A stretch of 60,242 nucleotides of DNA from Streptomyces malaysiense (GCF_000980885.2 NZ_LBDA02000079.1:1-60242), one strand, 5' to 3'. Shown: positions 24,542 through 33,757, numbered from the stretch's first letter. The notes: generated by a model from the letters alone, not told the origin. Numbers and translations are program-made.

Positions 24542-24982
24542 ATGAACCGTTCGCAGCCTTTGGATCATGTGGAACATCTCGACAAGGGGCTGGTCGAGGA
24601 GCTGGCGCAGGTGGCCCGTGTGACGGTGCGGGAGGAGCTGCGCGAGCAGACCCGCAAGCAGCGTCGTACCGCCGTGCTCTACGGTGCGTCGGGCGCCGCC
24701 GCCCTGTACGCGGGCGGCGCGGTCTCCGTCGCCGTCGGCCTGCTCCTGGCGACCGGGCTGCCCGGCTGGGCGGCCGCGCTGATCACCGGGGCACTGATGG
24801 CCGCGGTGGCGTACGCGCTGCGGGCCGCCGCCCATTCCTCGGGGCGCGGCCCGCACCCGCCGCACCGCGTGGTCGGCGGCACCCCGCCGGTCGCGCCGCC
24901 GGGCGGCTACGGCACGCTGTACCCGCCGATCCCCAAGAATCCGCCGCATACCCCGGCCGACCGGCGCGACCGGAGCCGATAG
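24542..24982 (+). CDS. Phage-holin-family small membrane protein
   Basis: This 146-aa protein has an N-terminal amphipathic helix (LVEELAQVARVTVREELREQ), two membrane helices (TAVLYGASGAAALYAGGAVSV and LLLATGLPGWAAALITGALM) and a Pro-rich basic tail. That is the holin-like/DUF1469 layout common and chromosomal in actinobacteria. It is not evidence of a prophage. Function is unknown, perhaps envelope-related. ATG 24542 has no clear Shine-Dalgarno. Confidence 0.78.
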   Translation: MNRSQPLDHVEHLDKGLVEELAQVARVTVREELREQTRKQRRTAVLYGASGAAALYAGGAVSVAVGLLLATGLPGWAAALITGALMAAVAYALRAAAHSSGRGPHPPHRVVGGTPPVAPPGGYGTLYPPIPKNPPHTPADRRDRSR

Positions 24983-25467
24983 CCGAGCAGGCGCGGGGAG
25001 TCCCCCTCCGGCAGCTCTCCGCGGCCCGGCCGCCCCTCGGCCGGCCCGTACGGCCCCTTCGCGCGGCCGTACGGTCGTACGGCGGAAGCAGGGACACCGC
25101 CTTCGAGAGCGCGCCGATCACCGGAACGCCCGAAGGGCGCGTCGCCCTGCTTTCGTCACACGGACGGCGGTGGTCCGGTACCGGCAGTGTCCGCAACCCT
25201 GCCCGCCCGGCCGTCCACGCCCGTGCCGCGAGCCCGGCCGGCCCCCGGTGTGCTCCGCCCGGGTGAGCGCCCCCGCGTTTGGTTGGTCCGGCTCCGGATA
25301 CGCGGAAAACCTCGCACGAGCCCACCGCCCGAGGCGTCACCGTGGGTCGACCGCGCGTCCTGTTCGTCGGCGCCGGTCCCGCCGGCCGCTCCCGCGCTCC
25401 GGTGATCCCGGGTGCCGCGCCGAGGACGCACAGCGGCCGACGACCACGATCTCGCGCAAGGAGAGCC
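24983..25467. other. Intergenic region before transketolase, 485 bp
   Basis: It contains a perfect 10-bp hairpin CCGTACGGCC / GGCCGTACGG (25046-25074, 9-nt loop), a likely terminator for the holin-family gene, and a sigma-B-like promoter at 25277-25301. I see no gene in it. Confidence 0.5.
25277..25301 (+). promoter_or_regulatory. Sigma-B-like promoter upstream of transketolase
   Basis: GTTT (25277-25280), 15 nt, then GGATAC (25296-25301). This fits the general-stress sigma pattern of Streptomyces (GNNT, 14-16 nt, GGGTAC-like). It would leave a leader of about 160 nt before ATG 25468. Stress control would suit a unit that ends in a gas-vesicle protein. Confidence 0.45.
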
Positions 25468-27315
25468 ATGGACACCGCCGAACTCGCCGAAGTCGGACAG
25501 CAGTTGCGTGTCGACAGCGTACGGGCCGCCGCGGCGGCGGGCTCCGGGCATCCCACGTCCTCGATGTCCGCCGCCGACCTGATGGCCGTACTCCTCGCCA
25601 ACCATCTGCGCTACGACTTCGAGCGCCCCGAGCATCCCGCCAACGACCGCTTCGTGCTGTCCAAGGGCCATGCCTCGCCCCTGCTGTACTCCGCCTACAA
25701 GGCGGCGGGCGTCGTCGAGGACGGTGAGCTGGTCACCTTCCGCAAGCTCGGCAGCCGGCTCGAAGGACATCCGACACCCCGCAGGCTGCCCTGGGTGGAG
25801 ACGGCCACCGGCTCCCTGGGCCAGGGCCTGCCCGTAGGGGTCGGCATCGCCCTCGCCGGGCTGCGCCTGGACCGCACCGGCTACCGGGTGTGGGTGCTGT
25901 GCGGGGACAGCGAGCTGGCGGAGGGCTCGGTGTGGGAGGCGGCCGAGCACGCCGGGTTCGAGAACCTGGACAACCTGAAGGTGATCGTGGACGTCAACCG
26001 GCTCGGGCAGCGCGGCCCCACCCGGCACGGCCACGACCTGGACGCCTACGCCCGCCGCTTCCGGGCGTTCGGCTGGCACGCCATCGAGGTCGACGGCCAT
26101 GACGTGGACGCGATCGACCGGGCGTACGGGGAGGCGCTGTCCACCGCCGGGCAGCCCGTCGTGATCCTCGCCCGCACCCTCAAGGGCAAGGGCGTGGCCG
26201 CCGTGGAGGATCAGGAGGGCCACCACGGCAAACCGCTGCCCGACGCGGACGAGGCCATCGCCGAGCTCGGCGGCCCCCGTGAGCTGCGCATCCGGGTGGG
26301 TGAGCCGCCGGCCGCCGCCGCACTGCGCGACCGCACCACCGAGGTGATCCGCCTCCCGCGCTACGACCAGGGCGACGAGGCCGCCACCCGGGACGCCTTC
26401 GGCGCCGCCCTCGCCGCGCTCGGCGACGCGCGCGGCGACGTCGTCGCCCTGGACGGCGAGGTCGGCGACTCCACCCGCACCGAGGCGTTCGCCGAGGCGC
26501 ACCCCGAGCGCTTCTTCGAGTGCTACATCGCCGAGCAGCAGCTCGTCGCCACCGCCGTGGGCATGGCGGTGCGCGGCTGGGTGCCGTACGCGGCGACGTT
26601 CGCCGCGTTCCTCACCCGCGCCCACGACTTCGTGCGCATGGCCTCCATCAGCGGCTCCGGGATCAATCTCGTCGGCTCGCACGCCGGTGTCGCCATCGGG
26701 CAGGACGGGCCTTCGCAGATGGGCCTGGAGGACCTCGCCATGTTCCGGGCGATCCACGGCTCCACTGTCCTCTACCCCTGCGACGCCAACCAGACCGCCC
26801 GGCTGGTCGCCGCCATGGCCGGGCTCGACGGCATCCGCTATCTGCGCACCTCCCGCGGCAAGACCCCGGTGCTCTACGACGCCGACGAGGAGTTCCCGGT
26901 CGGCGGCAGCAAGACGCTGCGCTCCTCGGAGGAGGACCGGCTGACCGTCGTCGCCGCCGGGGTCACCGTGCCCGAGGCGCTGGCGGCCGCCGACCGGCTC
27001 GCCGAGGACGGCGTCGCGGTCCGGGTGATCGACCTGTACTCGGTCAAGCCCGCCGACGCCGAGACGCTGCGCCGGGCCGCCGAGGACACCGGCTGTCTGC
27101 TCACCGTCGAGGACCACCACCCCGAGGGCGGTATCGGGGACGCGGTGGCGGAGTCCTTCGCCGACGGCCGGCCCGTGCCCCGGCTGGTCCGGCTCGGGGT
27201 CCGTACGATGCCGGGTTCGGCGGCCCCCGACGAGCAGCTGCACGCCGCGGGCATCGACGCCCTCGGCATCGTGGCCGCGGCGAAACTGCTGGTGGAGGAG
27301 GCGGTGGTGCGGTGA
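25468..27315 (+). CDS. tkt: Transketolase (human-type length)
   Basis: This 615-aa enzyme has the three transketolase domains: the N-terminal TPP domain (GHPTSSMSAADLMAVL, KGHASP, CGDSELAEGSVWEA, IVDVNRLGQ), the PYR domain (VGDSTRTEAFAEAHPERF, catalytic Glu in CYIAEQQ) and the C-terminal domain. It moves two-carbon units between sugar phosphates. The length and sequence resemble the animal-type, shorter group rather than the main 690-aa bacterial Tkt, so it is probably an accessory isozyme. AAGGAGA lies before ATG 25468. It overlaps the next gene by 4 nt. Confidence 0.92.
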   Translation: MDTAELAEVGQQLRVDSVRAAAAAGSGHPTSSMSAADLMAVLLANHLRYDFERPEHPANDRFVLSKGHASPLLYSAYKAAGVVEDGELVTFRKLGSRLEGHPTPRRLPWVETATGSLGQGLPVGVGIALAGLRLDRTGYRVWVLCGDSELAEGSVWEAAEHAGFENLDNLKVIVDVNRLGQRGPTRHGHDLDAYARRFRAFGWHAIEVDGHDVDAIDRAYGEALSTAGQPVVILARTLKGKGVAAVEDQEGHHGKPLPDADEAIAELGGPRELRIRVGEPPAAAALRDRTTEVIRLPRYDQGDEAATRDAFGAALAALGDARGDVVALDGEVGDSTRTEAFAEAHPERFFECYIAEQQLVATAVGMAVRGWVPYAATFAAFLTRAHDFVRMASISGSGINLVGSHAGVAIGQDGPSQMGLEDLAMFRAIHGSTVLYPCDANQTARLVAAMAGLDGIRYLRTSRGKTPVLYDADEEFPVGGSKTLRSSEEDRLTVVAAGVTVPEALAAADRLAEDGVAVRVIDLYSVKPADAETLRRAAEDTGCLLTVEDHHPEGGIGDAVAESFADGRPVPRLVRLGVRTMPGSAAPDEQLHAAGIDALGIVAAAKLLVEEAVVR

Positions 27316-27587
27316 CCGAGGACGTGGCCCGGCCGGCGGGGGCGGGCCCGCGCACCGGGCGTCCGGGTGGTGAGCGTTGTGCCTCACCGCTCGCCACCGG
27401 GCCGCGGCTCACGGCCGCCTCGGTGGACAAGGCGAAGGAGATGGGGATCGACTGGTGGGAGAGCGACCCGGCCCCGTCCTCCCGGGCCCGCCGGGACCGG
27501 CCGGCCCGGGAGGACACCGAGCCGGGAGGACGGCCGGCCCGGCCGCGCGAGCCGGAGCCGGGCCGCGCGCGGAAGGAGGCGTCATGA
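27312..27587 (+). CDS. Small basic hydrophilic protein of unknown function
   Basis: This 91-aa protein is rich in Arg, Pro, Gly and Glu and looks disordered. The only ordered-looking piece is ASVDKAKEMGIDWWESDPAP near residues 37-56. It starts at GTG 27312 overlapping the transketolase stop (GTGA) and ends in an ATGA overlap with the GvpF/L gene, so it is held between two coupled genes. I recognise no family; a gas-vesicle accessory role is only a guess from context. Confidence 0.6.
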   Translation: MTEDVARPAGAGPRTGRPGGERCASPLATGPRLTAASVDKAKEMGIDWWESDPAPSSRARRDRPAREDTEPGGRPARPREPEPGRARKEAS

Positions 27588-28294
27588 CCGGACTGCGCTA
27601 TGTGTACGCCGTCTGCCGTCCCCTCGGGGCGCCCCTCCAGGCCCAGCTGACGGGCATCGGAGGCGCGCCGCCGGCCCTGCTGTCCCACCGCGGGCTGATC
27701 GCGGTGGTCAGTACGGTCCCCGAGGCCGACTTCTGCGAGGAGGGGCTCAGAGCCCACCTGGAGGACCTCGACTGGCTGACCGCGACCGCCCGCGCCCACC
27801 AGGGCGTGATCGACGCGCTCACCACCGTCACCACCCCGCTGCCGCTGCGCCTGGCGACCGTCTTCCGGGACGACAGCGGGGTGCGCAGCATGATGGAGGC
27901 GCGCGAGACGGACTTCCTGCGCGCCCTGGACCGGCTGGAGGGCCGGGTGGAGTGGGGCGTCAGGGTGTTCACGGAGCCGCCCCCGGACCCCGCCGCGGCC
28001 GATCTCCGGGCCGCCGAGGCCTTCGCGGACGCCCTGCACCAGCGGCTGTCCGCGTACGCCGAGGCCAGCCGGCTGCATCCCCCGCAGAGCGCGTCGCTGT
28101 CCGGCGCCCTGGGCCGCAATGTGCTGAACGCGGCCTATCTGGTGCCCCGGGACCGCTCCGAGGAGTTCGTGGAGCTGGTGGACCGTACCAAGGACGAGGC
28201 CGGCGGGCTGCGGGTGGAGCTGACCGGGCCCTGGGCCGCGTACTCGTTCAGCGGGCTCGCCGAGGAGGACGCGCGGGTGACGGAGGGCCGGTGA
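27584..28294 (+). CDS. gvpF: Gas-vesicle GvpF/GvpL family protein
   Basis: This 236-aa protein matches the GvpF/L family along its length: LRYVYAVCRP at the start, LPLRLATVFRDD in the middle and a C-terminal half with LSGALGRNVLNAAYLVPRD and GPWAAYSF. GvpF/L proteins are minor gas-vesicle or assembly components and need GvpA. No other gvp gene is in the window. ATG 27584 overlaps the previous stop and AAGGAGG lies 5 nt before it. Confidence 0.87.
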   Translation: MTGLRYVYAVCRPLGAPLQAQLTGIGGAPPALLSHRGLIAVVSTVPEADFCEEGLRAHLEDLDWLTATARAHQGVIDALTTVTTPLPLRLATVFRDDSGVRSMMEARETDFLRALDRLEGRVEWGVRVFTEPPPDPAAADLRAAEAFADALHQRLSAYAEASRLHPPQSASLSGALGRNVLNAAYLVPRDRSEEFVELVDRTKDEAGGLRVELTGPWAAYSFSGLAEEDARVTEGR

Positions 28295-28333
28295 CCCCCG
28301 TGGACACCGCAGACCCTCCGAGGGCCCCGGCCC

Positions 28334-29155
28334 TCACGCCTCCTTGCGGCACAGGATCTCCCCGTGCAGCACCGCGAACCAGCCGTCCTCCCGCCGTCCC
28401 CACTCCCGCCAGGCGTCCGACACCGCCCGCAGCCGCTCAGGTGTGGCATGGCCGCCCGCCGTCGCCCGTTCGGCGTAGGCGGAGGCGAGGGTGCGGTCCG
28501 CCCACAGACCGCTCCACCAGGCGCGTTCCTCCTCGGTGGCGAAGGTCCAGGTGCCGCAGGTCGCGGTGATGTCCCGCAGCCCGGCGGCCAGCGCCCAGGA
28601 CCGCAGCCGGCGCCCGGCGTCCGGCTCGCCGCCATTGGCGCGCGCCACCCGCTCGTACAGCTCCAGCCAGTCGTCCAGTCCGGGAAGTGCCGGGTACCAG
28701 GTCATCGCCGCGTAGTCCGCGTCCCGTACGGCGATGAACCCGCCCGGCTTCGTCACCCGGCGCATCTCGCGCAGCGCCTGCACCGGATCGCCCACGTGCT
28801 GGAGCACCTGGTGGGCGTGGACCACGCAGAAGGTGTCGTCCGGATAGTCCAGGGCGTGCACGTCCGCGACCGCGAAGTCCACGTTGGCCAGCCCGCGCGC
28901 GGCGGCCGTCTCCCGTGCCCGCTCCAGGACTCCCGGGGCGTGGTCGACGCCGGTCACCCGCCCGTCCGGCACCAGCTCGGCCAGATCGGCGGTGATGGTC
29001 CCGGGCCCGCAGCCGATGTCCAGGATCCTCATGTGCGGCTTGAGGGAACCTAGCAGGTAGCCCGCGGAGTTGGCGGCGGTGCGCCAGGTGTGCGAGCGCA
29101 GCACCGACTCGTGGTGCCCATGCGTGTAGACGGCCGTCTCCCGTGCTTTCGGCAT
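28334..29155 (-). CDS. SAM-dependent methyltransferase (UbiE/Methyltransf_11 type)
   Basis: This 273-aa protein starts YTHGHHESVLRSHTWRTA and has motif I ILDIGCGPGTITADLAE, strand-2 GVDHAPG, motif II FAVADVHALDYPDDTF and QVLQHVGDPVQALREMRRVTKPGG. That is the UbiE-like group acting on quinones, sterols or polyketides; the first 25 residues recall ERG6-like enzymes. ATG 29155 follows AGGGGA. It is convergent with gvpF/L; a GAGGGCC-CC-GGCCCTC hairpin sits across its stop (28320-28335). Confidence 0.87.
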   Translation of the reverse strand: MPKARETAVYTHGHHESVLRSHTWRTAANSAGYLLGSLKPHMRILDIGCGPGTITADLAELVPDGRVTGVDHAPGVLERARETAAARGLANVDFAVADVHALDYPDDTFCVVHAHQVLQHVGDPVQALREMRRVTKPGGFIAVRDADYAAMTWYPALPGLDDWLELYERVARANGGEPDAGRRLRSWALAAGLRDITATCGTWTFATEEERAWWSGLWADRTLASAYAERATAGGHATPERLRAVSDAWREWGRREDGWFAVLHGEILCRKEA

Positions 29156-29288
29156 GCCGGTTCCCCTGTTCGTCGCGTCCCCGACGCGTTTCTCGTCGCA
29201 CCGGCCCCACCGGCCCGCGCCACGGTTCACGGTACGCGCGCAGGCCGAATAATGAGATCCGCGTTTTGCCATATGGACTGACGGCTCG

Positions 29289-30797
29289 TCAGGACGTGCT
29301 GGGCAGCGGGCGGTAGACCGTCAGCGCCTCCGGCAGCTTCTCCACCGTCACCTCGCCGGAGACGGTCGTGACCTCGCCGTCGTAGGCCAGCGGGGTGCAG
29401 GGCGCGAGGCCGGTCAGCCGCAGCCGGTTCACCTGGACGGCGGCGTGCGCGGGCGAGCGGGTCAGGGGTCCCGCGGCGGCCGCGGCGAGCAGCCGCAGCG
29501 CGGGCCGGCCGCTCCCGTGCACCACGCGCACGTCCAGCAGCCCGTCCGCCAGATCGGTGCGCCGCCCCGGCGCGAGTCCCATCCGGTGGTAGATCCCGTT
29601 GCCGGTGAACAGCATCCACATCGGCCGCCGTTCACCGCCCAACTCCACCTCCAGCGGATGCCGGCCCTCGCGCAGCACCCGCAGCGCGCCGAGCAGCCCG
29701 GCCGGCCAGCTGCCGATCCGGTGCGACCAGGAGTCCCGGGCGCGCACCAGCTCCGGGTACACCCCGAGGCTCAGCGTGTTCAGGAACAGGCCCTCGGTGT
29801 CCTCGGAGACGAACCGGCCCGCGTCCACCCGTACCGCCTCGCCCTTGCGCACCGCGCGGGCCAGGTCGCGCTCGTCCTCCACGCCCAGGTCGAGCGCGAA
29901 GTGGTTCAGGGTGCCGCCCGGCAGTACGGCCAGCGGCAGCCCGTGCCGCAGGGCGACGGCGGCGGCCGTGTTCACGGTGCCGTCGCCGCCGCACACCCCG
30001 AGCACCCGCGCCCGCGCCGCCGCCTTCGCGAGCGCGTCGCCCGTCTCGCCGGGCTCGCACTCCACGATCTCCGCGCGAGGCAGTGCCGCCTGCAGCCCGT
30101 GCACCCGCTCCGAGGTGCCCGAGCCCTTGTTGGCGACCACCACGAGCCCCTCGCCCTCCGGCAGCGCGGGCACCTCGGCGCGCGGCCGGGCGCTCGGCAC
30201 CGTCGTCGCGCGGGCCGGCACGAGGCGCCGCACCAGGAAGGCGGCGCCCGCGCCCAGCGCCGCACCGGCCAGTACGTCGCTCGGGAAGTGCACCCCGGTG
30301 TAGACCCGGGAGGCGGCCACCGAGAACGCCAGCGGCGCGACGGCCGCGCCCCACGCCGGGGACTCCAGCGCCACCCCGACGGCGAAGGCGGCCGCCGAGG
30401 CCGCGTGGCCCGACGGGAACGACGTGGTGACCGGCTGGTGCCGCAGCCGCCGCCCGCGCGGTACCGATTCGAGCAGCGGCCGGGCCCGGCGCACGGAGTG
30501 CTTGCCGAGCGTGTTGACGGTCGCGGAGGCCACGGCGAGCGAGGCCAGGCCCCGTACGGCGGCCCGCCGCGCCCGGGGCGTACGGCTCGCCGCCACCCCC
30601 GCGGCCACGGCGGCCCACAGCACCCCGTGGTTGGCGCTGCGGCTCAGCCGGGGCAGCACACGCTCGGCCCCCGGCCAGGTCCAGTGGGCGGCCCGCTCGA
30701 AGAGGTGGGCGTCGGCCGCCAGCAGCCGTTCGAACAGGGGATGCGGGGCGGCGGTCGGGACGGTCAGGTCCACGTGCGGAGTCTCGGTCCGGTTCAT
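29289..30797 (-). CDS. Fused PAP2 phosphatase and diacylglycerol-kinase domain protein
   Basis: This 502-aa protein combines a membrane PAP2 phosphatase (residues about 70-205, with KHSVRRARP, TTSFPSGHAASAAAF and SRVYTGVHFPSDVLAG) and a DAGK-catalytic lipid-kinase domain (about 225-495, with VVVANKGSGTSE, CGGDGTVN and LAVLPGGTLNHFA). Together they could dephosphorylate phosphatidate or undecaprenyl-PP and phosphorylate a lipid. The fusion is a known actinobacterial arrangement. ATG 30797 is the first good start; no strong Shine-Dalgarno. Confidence 0.9.
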   Translation of the reverse strand: MNRTETPHVDLTVPTAAPHPLFERLLAADAHLFERAAHWTWPGAERVLPRLSRSANHGVLWAAVAAGVAASRTPRARRAAVRGLASLAVASATVNTLGKHSVRRARPLLESVPRGRRLRHQPVTTSFPSGHAASAAAFAVGVALESPAWGAAVAPLAFSVAASRVYTGVHFPSDVLAGAALGAGAAFLVRRLVPARATTVPSARPRAEVPALPEGEGLVVVANKGSGTSERVHGLQAALPRAEIVECEPGETGDALAKAAARARVLGVCGGDGTVNTAAAVALRHGLPLAVLPGGTLNHFALDLGVEDERDLARAVRKGEAVRVDAGRFVSEDTEGLFLNTLSLGVYPELVRARDSWSHRIGSWPAGLLGALRVLREGRHPLEVELGGERRPMWMLFTGNGIYHRMGLAPGRRTDLADGLLDVRVVHGSGRPALRLLAAAAAGPLTRSPAHAAVQVNRLRLTGLAPCTPLAYDGEVTTVSGEVTVEKLPEALTVYRPLPSTS

Positions 30798-30878
30798 AGG
30801 GGTGCGGTTACCCTGAAGTGCCCGTTTCCTGTCCCACCGCGTCCCGCGCCCTGCGGATGCCACGAGGAGACCGCCCGG

Positions 30879-31535
30879 ATGCGCCTGCTCCTGATCCGCC
30901 ACGGCCAGACCACGTCCAATGTGCGCCGGCTGCTGGACACCGCCGTACCCGGGCCGGGGCTCACCCCGCTCGGCGAGGCCCAGGCCGCCGCGCTGCCCCG
31001 GGCGCTGGCCGCCGAGGACATCGGCGCCCTCTACGCCTCCCCGCTGATCCGCACCCGGCTCACCGCCGCCCCGCTGGCCCTGGCGCGGGGGCTCGTGGTG
31101 ACCGTCCGCGACGGCATCCGCGAGCTGTCCGCGGGCCACCTGGAGATGCTGCCCGGCGACGCCCCCGAGGCGGAGACCTACATGCGCACCGCCTTCGCCT
31201 GGTCGGCCGGGCACACCTCGCTGCGCGTCCCCGGCGGGGAGAGCGGCGAGGAGGCGCTCGCACGGTACGACGCCGTGATCGAGGAGGTGTGCCTCGGCGG
31301 CGCGGGCACGGTCGCCCTGGTCAGCCATGGCGCCGCCATCCGGATGTGGACCGCGGCCCGCGCCCGCAACATCGACGTCGCCTTCGCCGCCGCGCGCCCG
31401 CTGGCCAACACCGGTGTGATCACCCTGGAGGGCGACCTGGGGGCCGGCTGGCGAGTGCTGACCTGGGAGGACCACACCGTCGAGCCGCCGGGCACCCCCG
31501 GCCCGGCGGGCGAGCCGCTGGGCACCACCGGCTGA
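30879..31535 (+). CDS. Histidine phosphatase (phosphoglycerate-mutase-like)
   Basis: This 218-aa protein has the phosphohistidine motif LIRHGQT with His8, Glu in IRELSAGHLEML, and the second catalytic His in ALVSHGAAIR. It is a cytosolic broad phosphatase; the substrate is not evident. The last 20 residues are Gly/Pro-rich. GAGGAGA lies before ATG 30879. It is divergent from the PAP2 gene. Confidence 0.88.
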   Translation: MRLLLIRHGQTTSNVRRLLDTAVPGPGLTPLGEAQAAALPRALAAEDIGALYASPLIRTRLTAAPLALARGLVVTVRDGIRELSAGHLEMLPGDAPEAETYMRTAFAWSAGHTSLRVPGGESGEEALARYDAVIEEVCLGGAGTVALVSHGAAIRMWTAARARNIDVAFAAARPLANTGVITLEGDLGAGWRVLTWEDHTVEPPGTPGPAGEPLGTTG

Positions 31536-31619
31536 ACCGGGGCGGGGCGCGGAGCCTCGGCGGCGGCGCCCGGATAACGGTTTGCCCCGGTCCGCCCCCG
31601 GACCGGAGAATGCGGCCCC

Positions 31620-33239
31620 ATGGGACATCTGGAAGCCGCGCACCTCGAGTACCACCTCCCCGACGGGAGGACGCTGCTCGGCGATGTCTCCTTCCGGGTC
31701 GGCGAGGGCTCTGCCGTCGCCCTGGTCGGCCCGAACGGGGCGGGCAAGACCACCCTGCTGCGGCTGATCTCCGGCGAGCTGAAGCCGCACGGCGGCTCGG
31801 TCACCGTGAGCGGCGGCCTCGGAGTGATGCGCCAGTTCATCGGCTCCGTGCGCGACGGGACGACCGTGCGGGACCTGCTGGTCTCCGTCGCCACGCCCCG
31901 CGTCCGCGAGGCCGCGAAGGCGGTGGACGAGGCCGAGCACGCCCTCATGACGGTGGACGACGAGGCCGCGCAGCTGGCCTACGCGCAGGCCCTCGCCGAC
32001 TGGGCCGAGGCCCGCGGCTACGAGGCCGAGACCCTGTGGGACATGTGCACCACCGCCGCGCTCGGGATGCCGTACGACAAGGCGCAGTGGCGCCAGGTGC
32101 GCACCCTGTCCGGCGGTGAGCAGAAGCGCCTGGTGCTGGAGGCGCTGCTGCGCGGCACCGACGAGGTCCTGCTGCTGGACGAACCGGACAACTACCTCGA
32201 CGTGCCCGGCAAGCGGTGGCTGGAGCAGCAGCTCAAGGAGACCCGCAAGACGGTGCTGTTCGTCTCCCACGACCGCGAACTCCTCGCCCGCGCCGCCGAG
32301 AAGATCGTCTCCGTCGAACCGGGACCGGCCGGCGCGGACGCCTGGGTGCACGGCGGCGGCTTCGCCACCTACCACGAGGCCCGCCGTGAACGCTTCGCCC
32401 GCTTCGAGGAGTTGCGCCGCCGCTGGGACGAGAAGCACGCCCAGCTGAAGAAGCTCGTCCTGAACCTCCGTCAGGCCGCCTCCGTCAGCCATGAGATGGC
32501 CTCGCGCTACGCCGCCGCGCAGACCAGGCTGCGCAAGTTCGAGGAGGCCGGGCCGCCCCCGGAGCCGCCGCGCGAGCAGGACATCACCATGCGCCTGAAG
32601 GGCGGCCGTACCGGTGTGCGGGCGGTCACCTGTGCGGGACTCGAGCTGACCGGTCTGATGCAGCCGTTCGACCTGGAGGTGTTCTACGGCGAACGGGTCG
32701 CCGTCCTCGGCTCGAACGGCTCCGGCAAGTCGCACTTCCTGCGTCTGCTGGCCGGCGAGGACGTCGCGCACACGGGCGGGTGGAAGCTCGGCGCCCGCGT
32801 CGTACCGGGCCACTTCGCGCAGACCCACGCGCACCCCGAACTCCAGGGCCGCACCCTGCTGGACATCCTGTGGAAGGAGCACGCGCAGGACCGCGGCCCG
32901 GCCATGTCCCGGCTGCGCCGCTACGAGCTGACCCAGCAGGCCGAGCAGTGCTTCGAGCGGCTCTCCGGCGGCCAGCAGGCCCGGTTCCAGATCCTGCTGC
33001 TCGAACTCGCGGGCGTCACCGCCCTGCTGCTGGACGAGCCGACCGACAACCTGGACCTGGAGTCCGCCGAGGCCCTCCAGGAGGGTCTGGAGGCCTTCGA
33101 CGGCACGGTCCTCGCGGTCACCCACGACCGCTGGTTCGCCCGTTCCTTCGACCGCTTCCTCGTCTTCGGCACCGACGGCCGGGTCCGCGAGACCCCGGAG
33201 CCGGTGTGGGACGAGCGCCGCGTGGAGCGGGCCCGGTAG
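31620..33239 (+). CDS. ABC-F family ATPase
   Basis: This 539-aa soluble protein has two ATP-binding cassettes and no membrane segments. Cassette 1 has Walker A GPNGAGKT (37-44), signature LSGGEQK and Walker B LLLLDEPDNYLD. Cassette 2 has GSNGSGKS, LSGGQQA and ALLLDEPTDNLD. The linker between them is the ABC-F P-site tether region. ABC-F proteins bind the ribosome to rescue translation or protect against antibiotics. The tether is fairly short, so I do not call it an antibiotic-resistance type. GGAG lies 11 nt before ATG 31620. Confidence 0.9.
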   Translation: MGHLEAAHLEYHLPDGRTLLGDVSFRVGEGSAVALVGPNGAGKTTLLRLISGELKPHGGSVTVSGGLGVMRQFIGSVRDGTTVRDLLVSVATPRVREAAKAVDEAEHALMTVDDEAAQLAYAQALADWAEARGYEAETLWDMCTTAALGMPYDKAQWRQVRTLSGGEQKRLVLEALLRGTDEVLLLDEPDNYLDVPGKRWLEQQLKETRKTVLFVSHDRELLARAAEKIVSVEPGPAGADAWVHGGGFATYHEARRERFARFEELRRRWDEKHAQLKKLVLNLRQAASVSHEMASRYAAAQTRLRKFEEAGPPPEPPREQDITMRLKGGRTGVRAVTCAGLELTGLMQPFDLEVFYGERVAVLGSNGSGKSHFLRLLAGEDVAHTGGWKLGARVVPGHFAQTHAHPELQGRTLLDILWKEHAQDRGPAMSRLRRYELTQQAEQCFERLSGGQQARFQILLLELAGVTALLLDEPTDNLDLESAEALQEGLEAFDGTVLAVTHDRWFARSFDRFLVFGTDGRVRETPEPVWDERRVERAR

Positions 33240-33355
33240 CGGCCGGCGGTCGCCCGGCGGCATGCGGAGGCCGGGCGACCGGGATGTTCGTACAGTGGAT
33301 TCAGGAACGCCAGTACCCGGACCCGATGAACGGACACGACGAGCGGGGCACCACC

Positions 33356-33613
33356 ATGACCGGAGTCGACCCCAGCCGACTGGACGACCAGCAGCTCATG
33401 AAGGAGCTGGAGACGATCCACCGCACGCGCCACGACACCCTCCTGTACGGCTCCAACGACGCGCTGCGGGCCCACAACGAGCGCATGGCGCAGCTGGAGG
33501 GCGAGTATCTGCGCCGCAACCCGCGTCGCCTGGTCAGCGCGGGCCGCACCCGCGAGGGCGCCCGGGAGCGCCACTGCGGCGAGTCGGTGACCCCGGGGCA
33601 GCCCGGCGTCTGA
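33356..33613 (+). CDS. DUF6158 family small protein
   Basis: This 85-aa acidic helical protein has LDDQQLMKELETIHRTRHDT followed by LRAHNERMAQLEGEYLRRNP and a C-terminal ARTREG-like segment. I recognise this as the DUF6158 family of small actinobacterial proteins of unknown function. ATG 33356 is the best start; ATG 33326 would add 10 residues. It ends before a strong hairpin. Confidence 0.75.
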   Translation: MTGVDPSRLDDQQLMKELETIHRTRHDTLLYGSNDALRAHNERMAQLEGEYLRRNPRRLVSAGRTREGARERHCGESVTPGQPGV

Positions 33614-33698
33614 GCCGGTCCGTCCGAGCGGTCCGGCGGCCGGGCGCGCCGGCGTCCGCGGGACGCCGTCCGCCTGACGCCGCCCGCACGGTCCGCTT

Positions 33699-33735
33699 GG
33701 CGAGGGGCCGGTCCGTCGCGGGCCGGCCCCTCGCC
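33699..33735. terminator. Strong bidirectional terminator
   Basis: A perfect 13-bp stem (GGCGAGGGGCCGG / CCGGCCCCTCGCC) with an 11-nt loop lies between the convergent DUF6158 and PfpI-type genes. Confidence 0.7.
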
Positions 33736-33757
33736 ATGTCACCGGGGGAGCGGGACG

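Noticed and set aside
24542..24982. Prophage trace because of a holin-family protein
   Set aside because: No other phage gene is near and this family is common in actinobacterial chromosomes; the same applies to the holin-like part of the phosphatase fusion at 40655.
29289..33263. A 1324-residue fusion of the PAP2/kinase protein with about 820 extra N-terminal residues
   Set aside because: The extension is antisense to the phosphatase and ABC-F genes and has no coding signature; ATG 30797 gives a complete protein.
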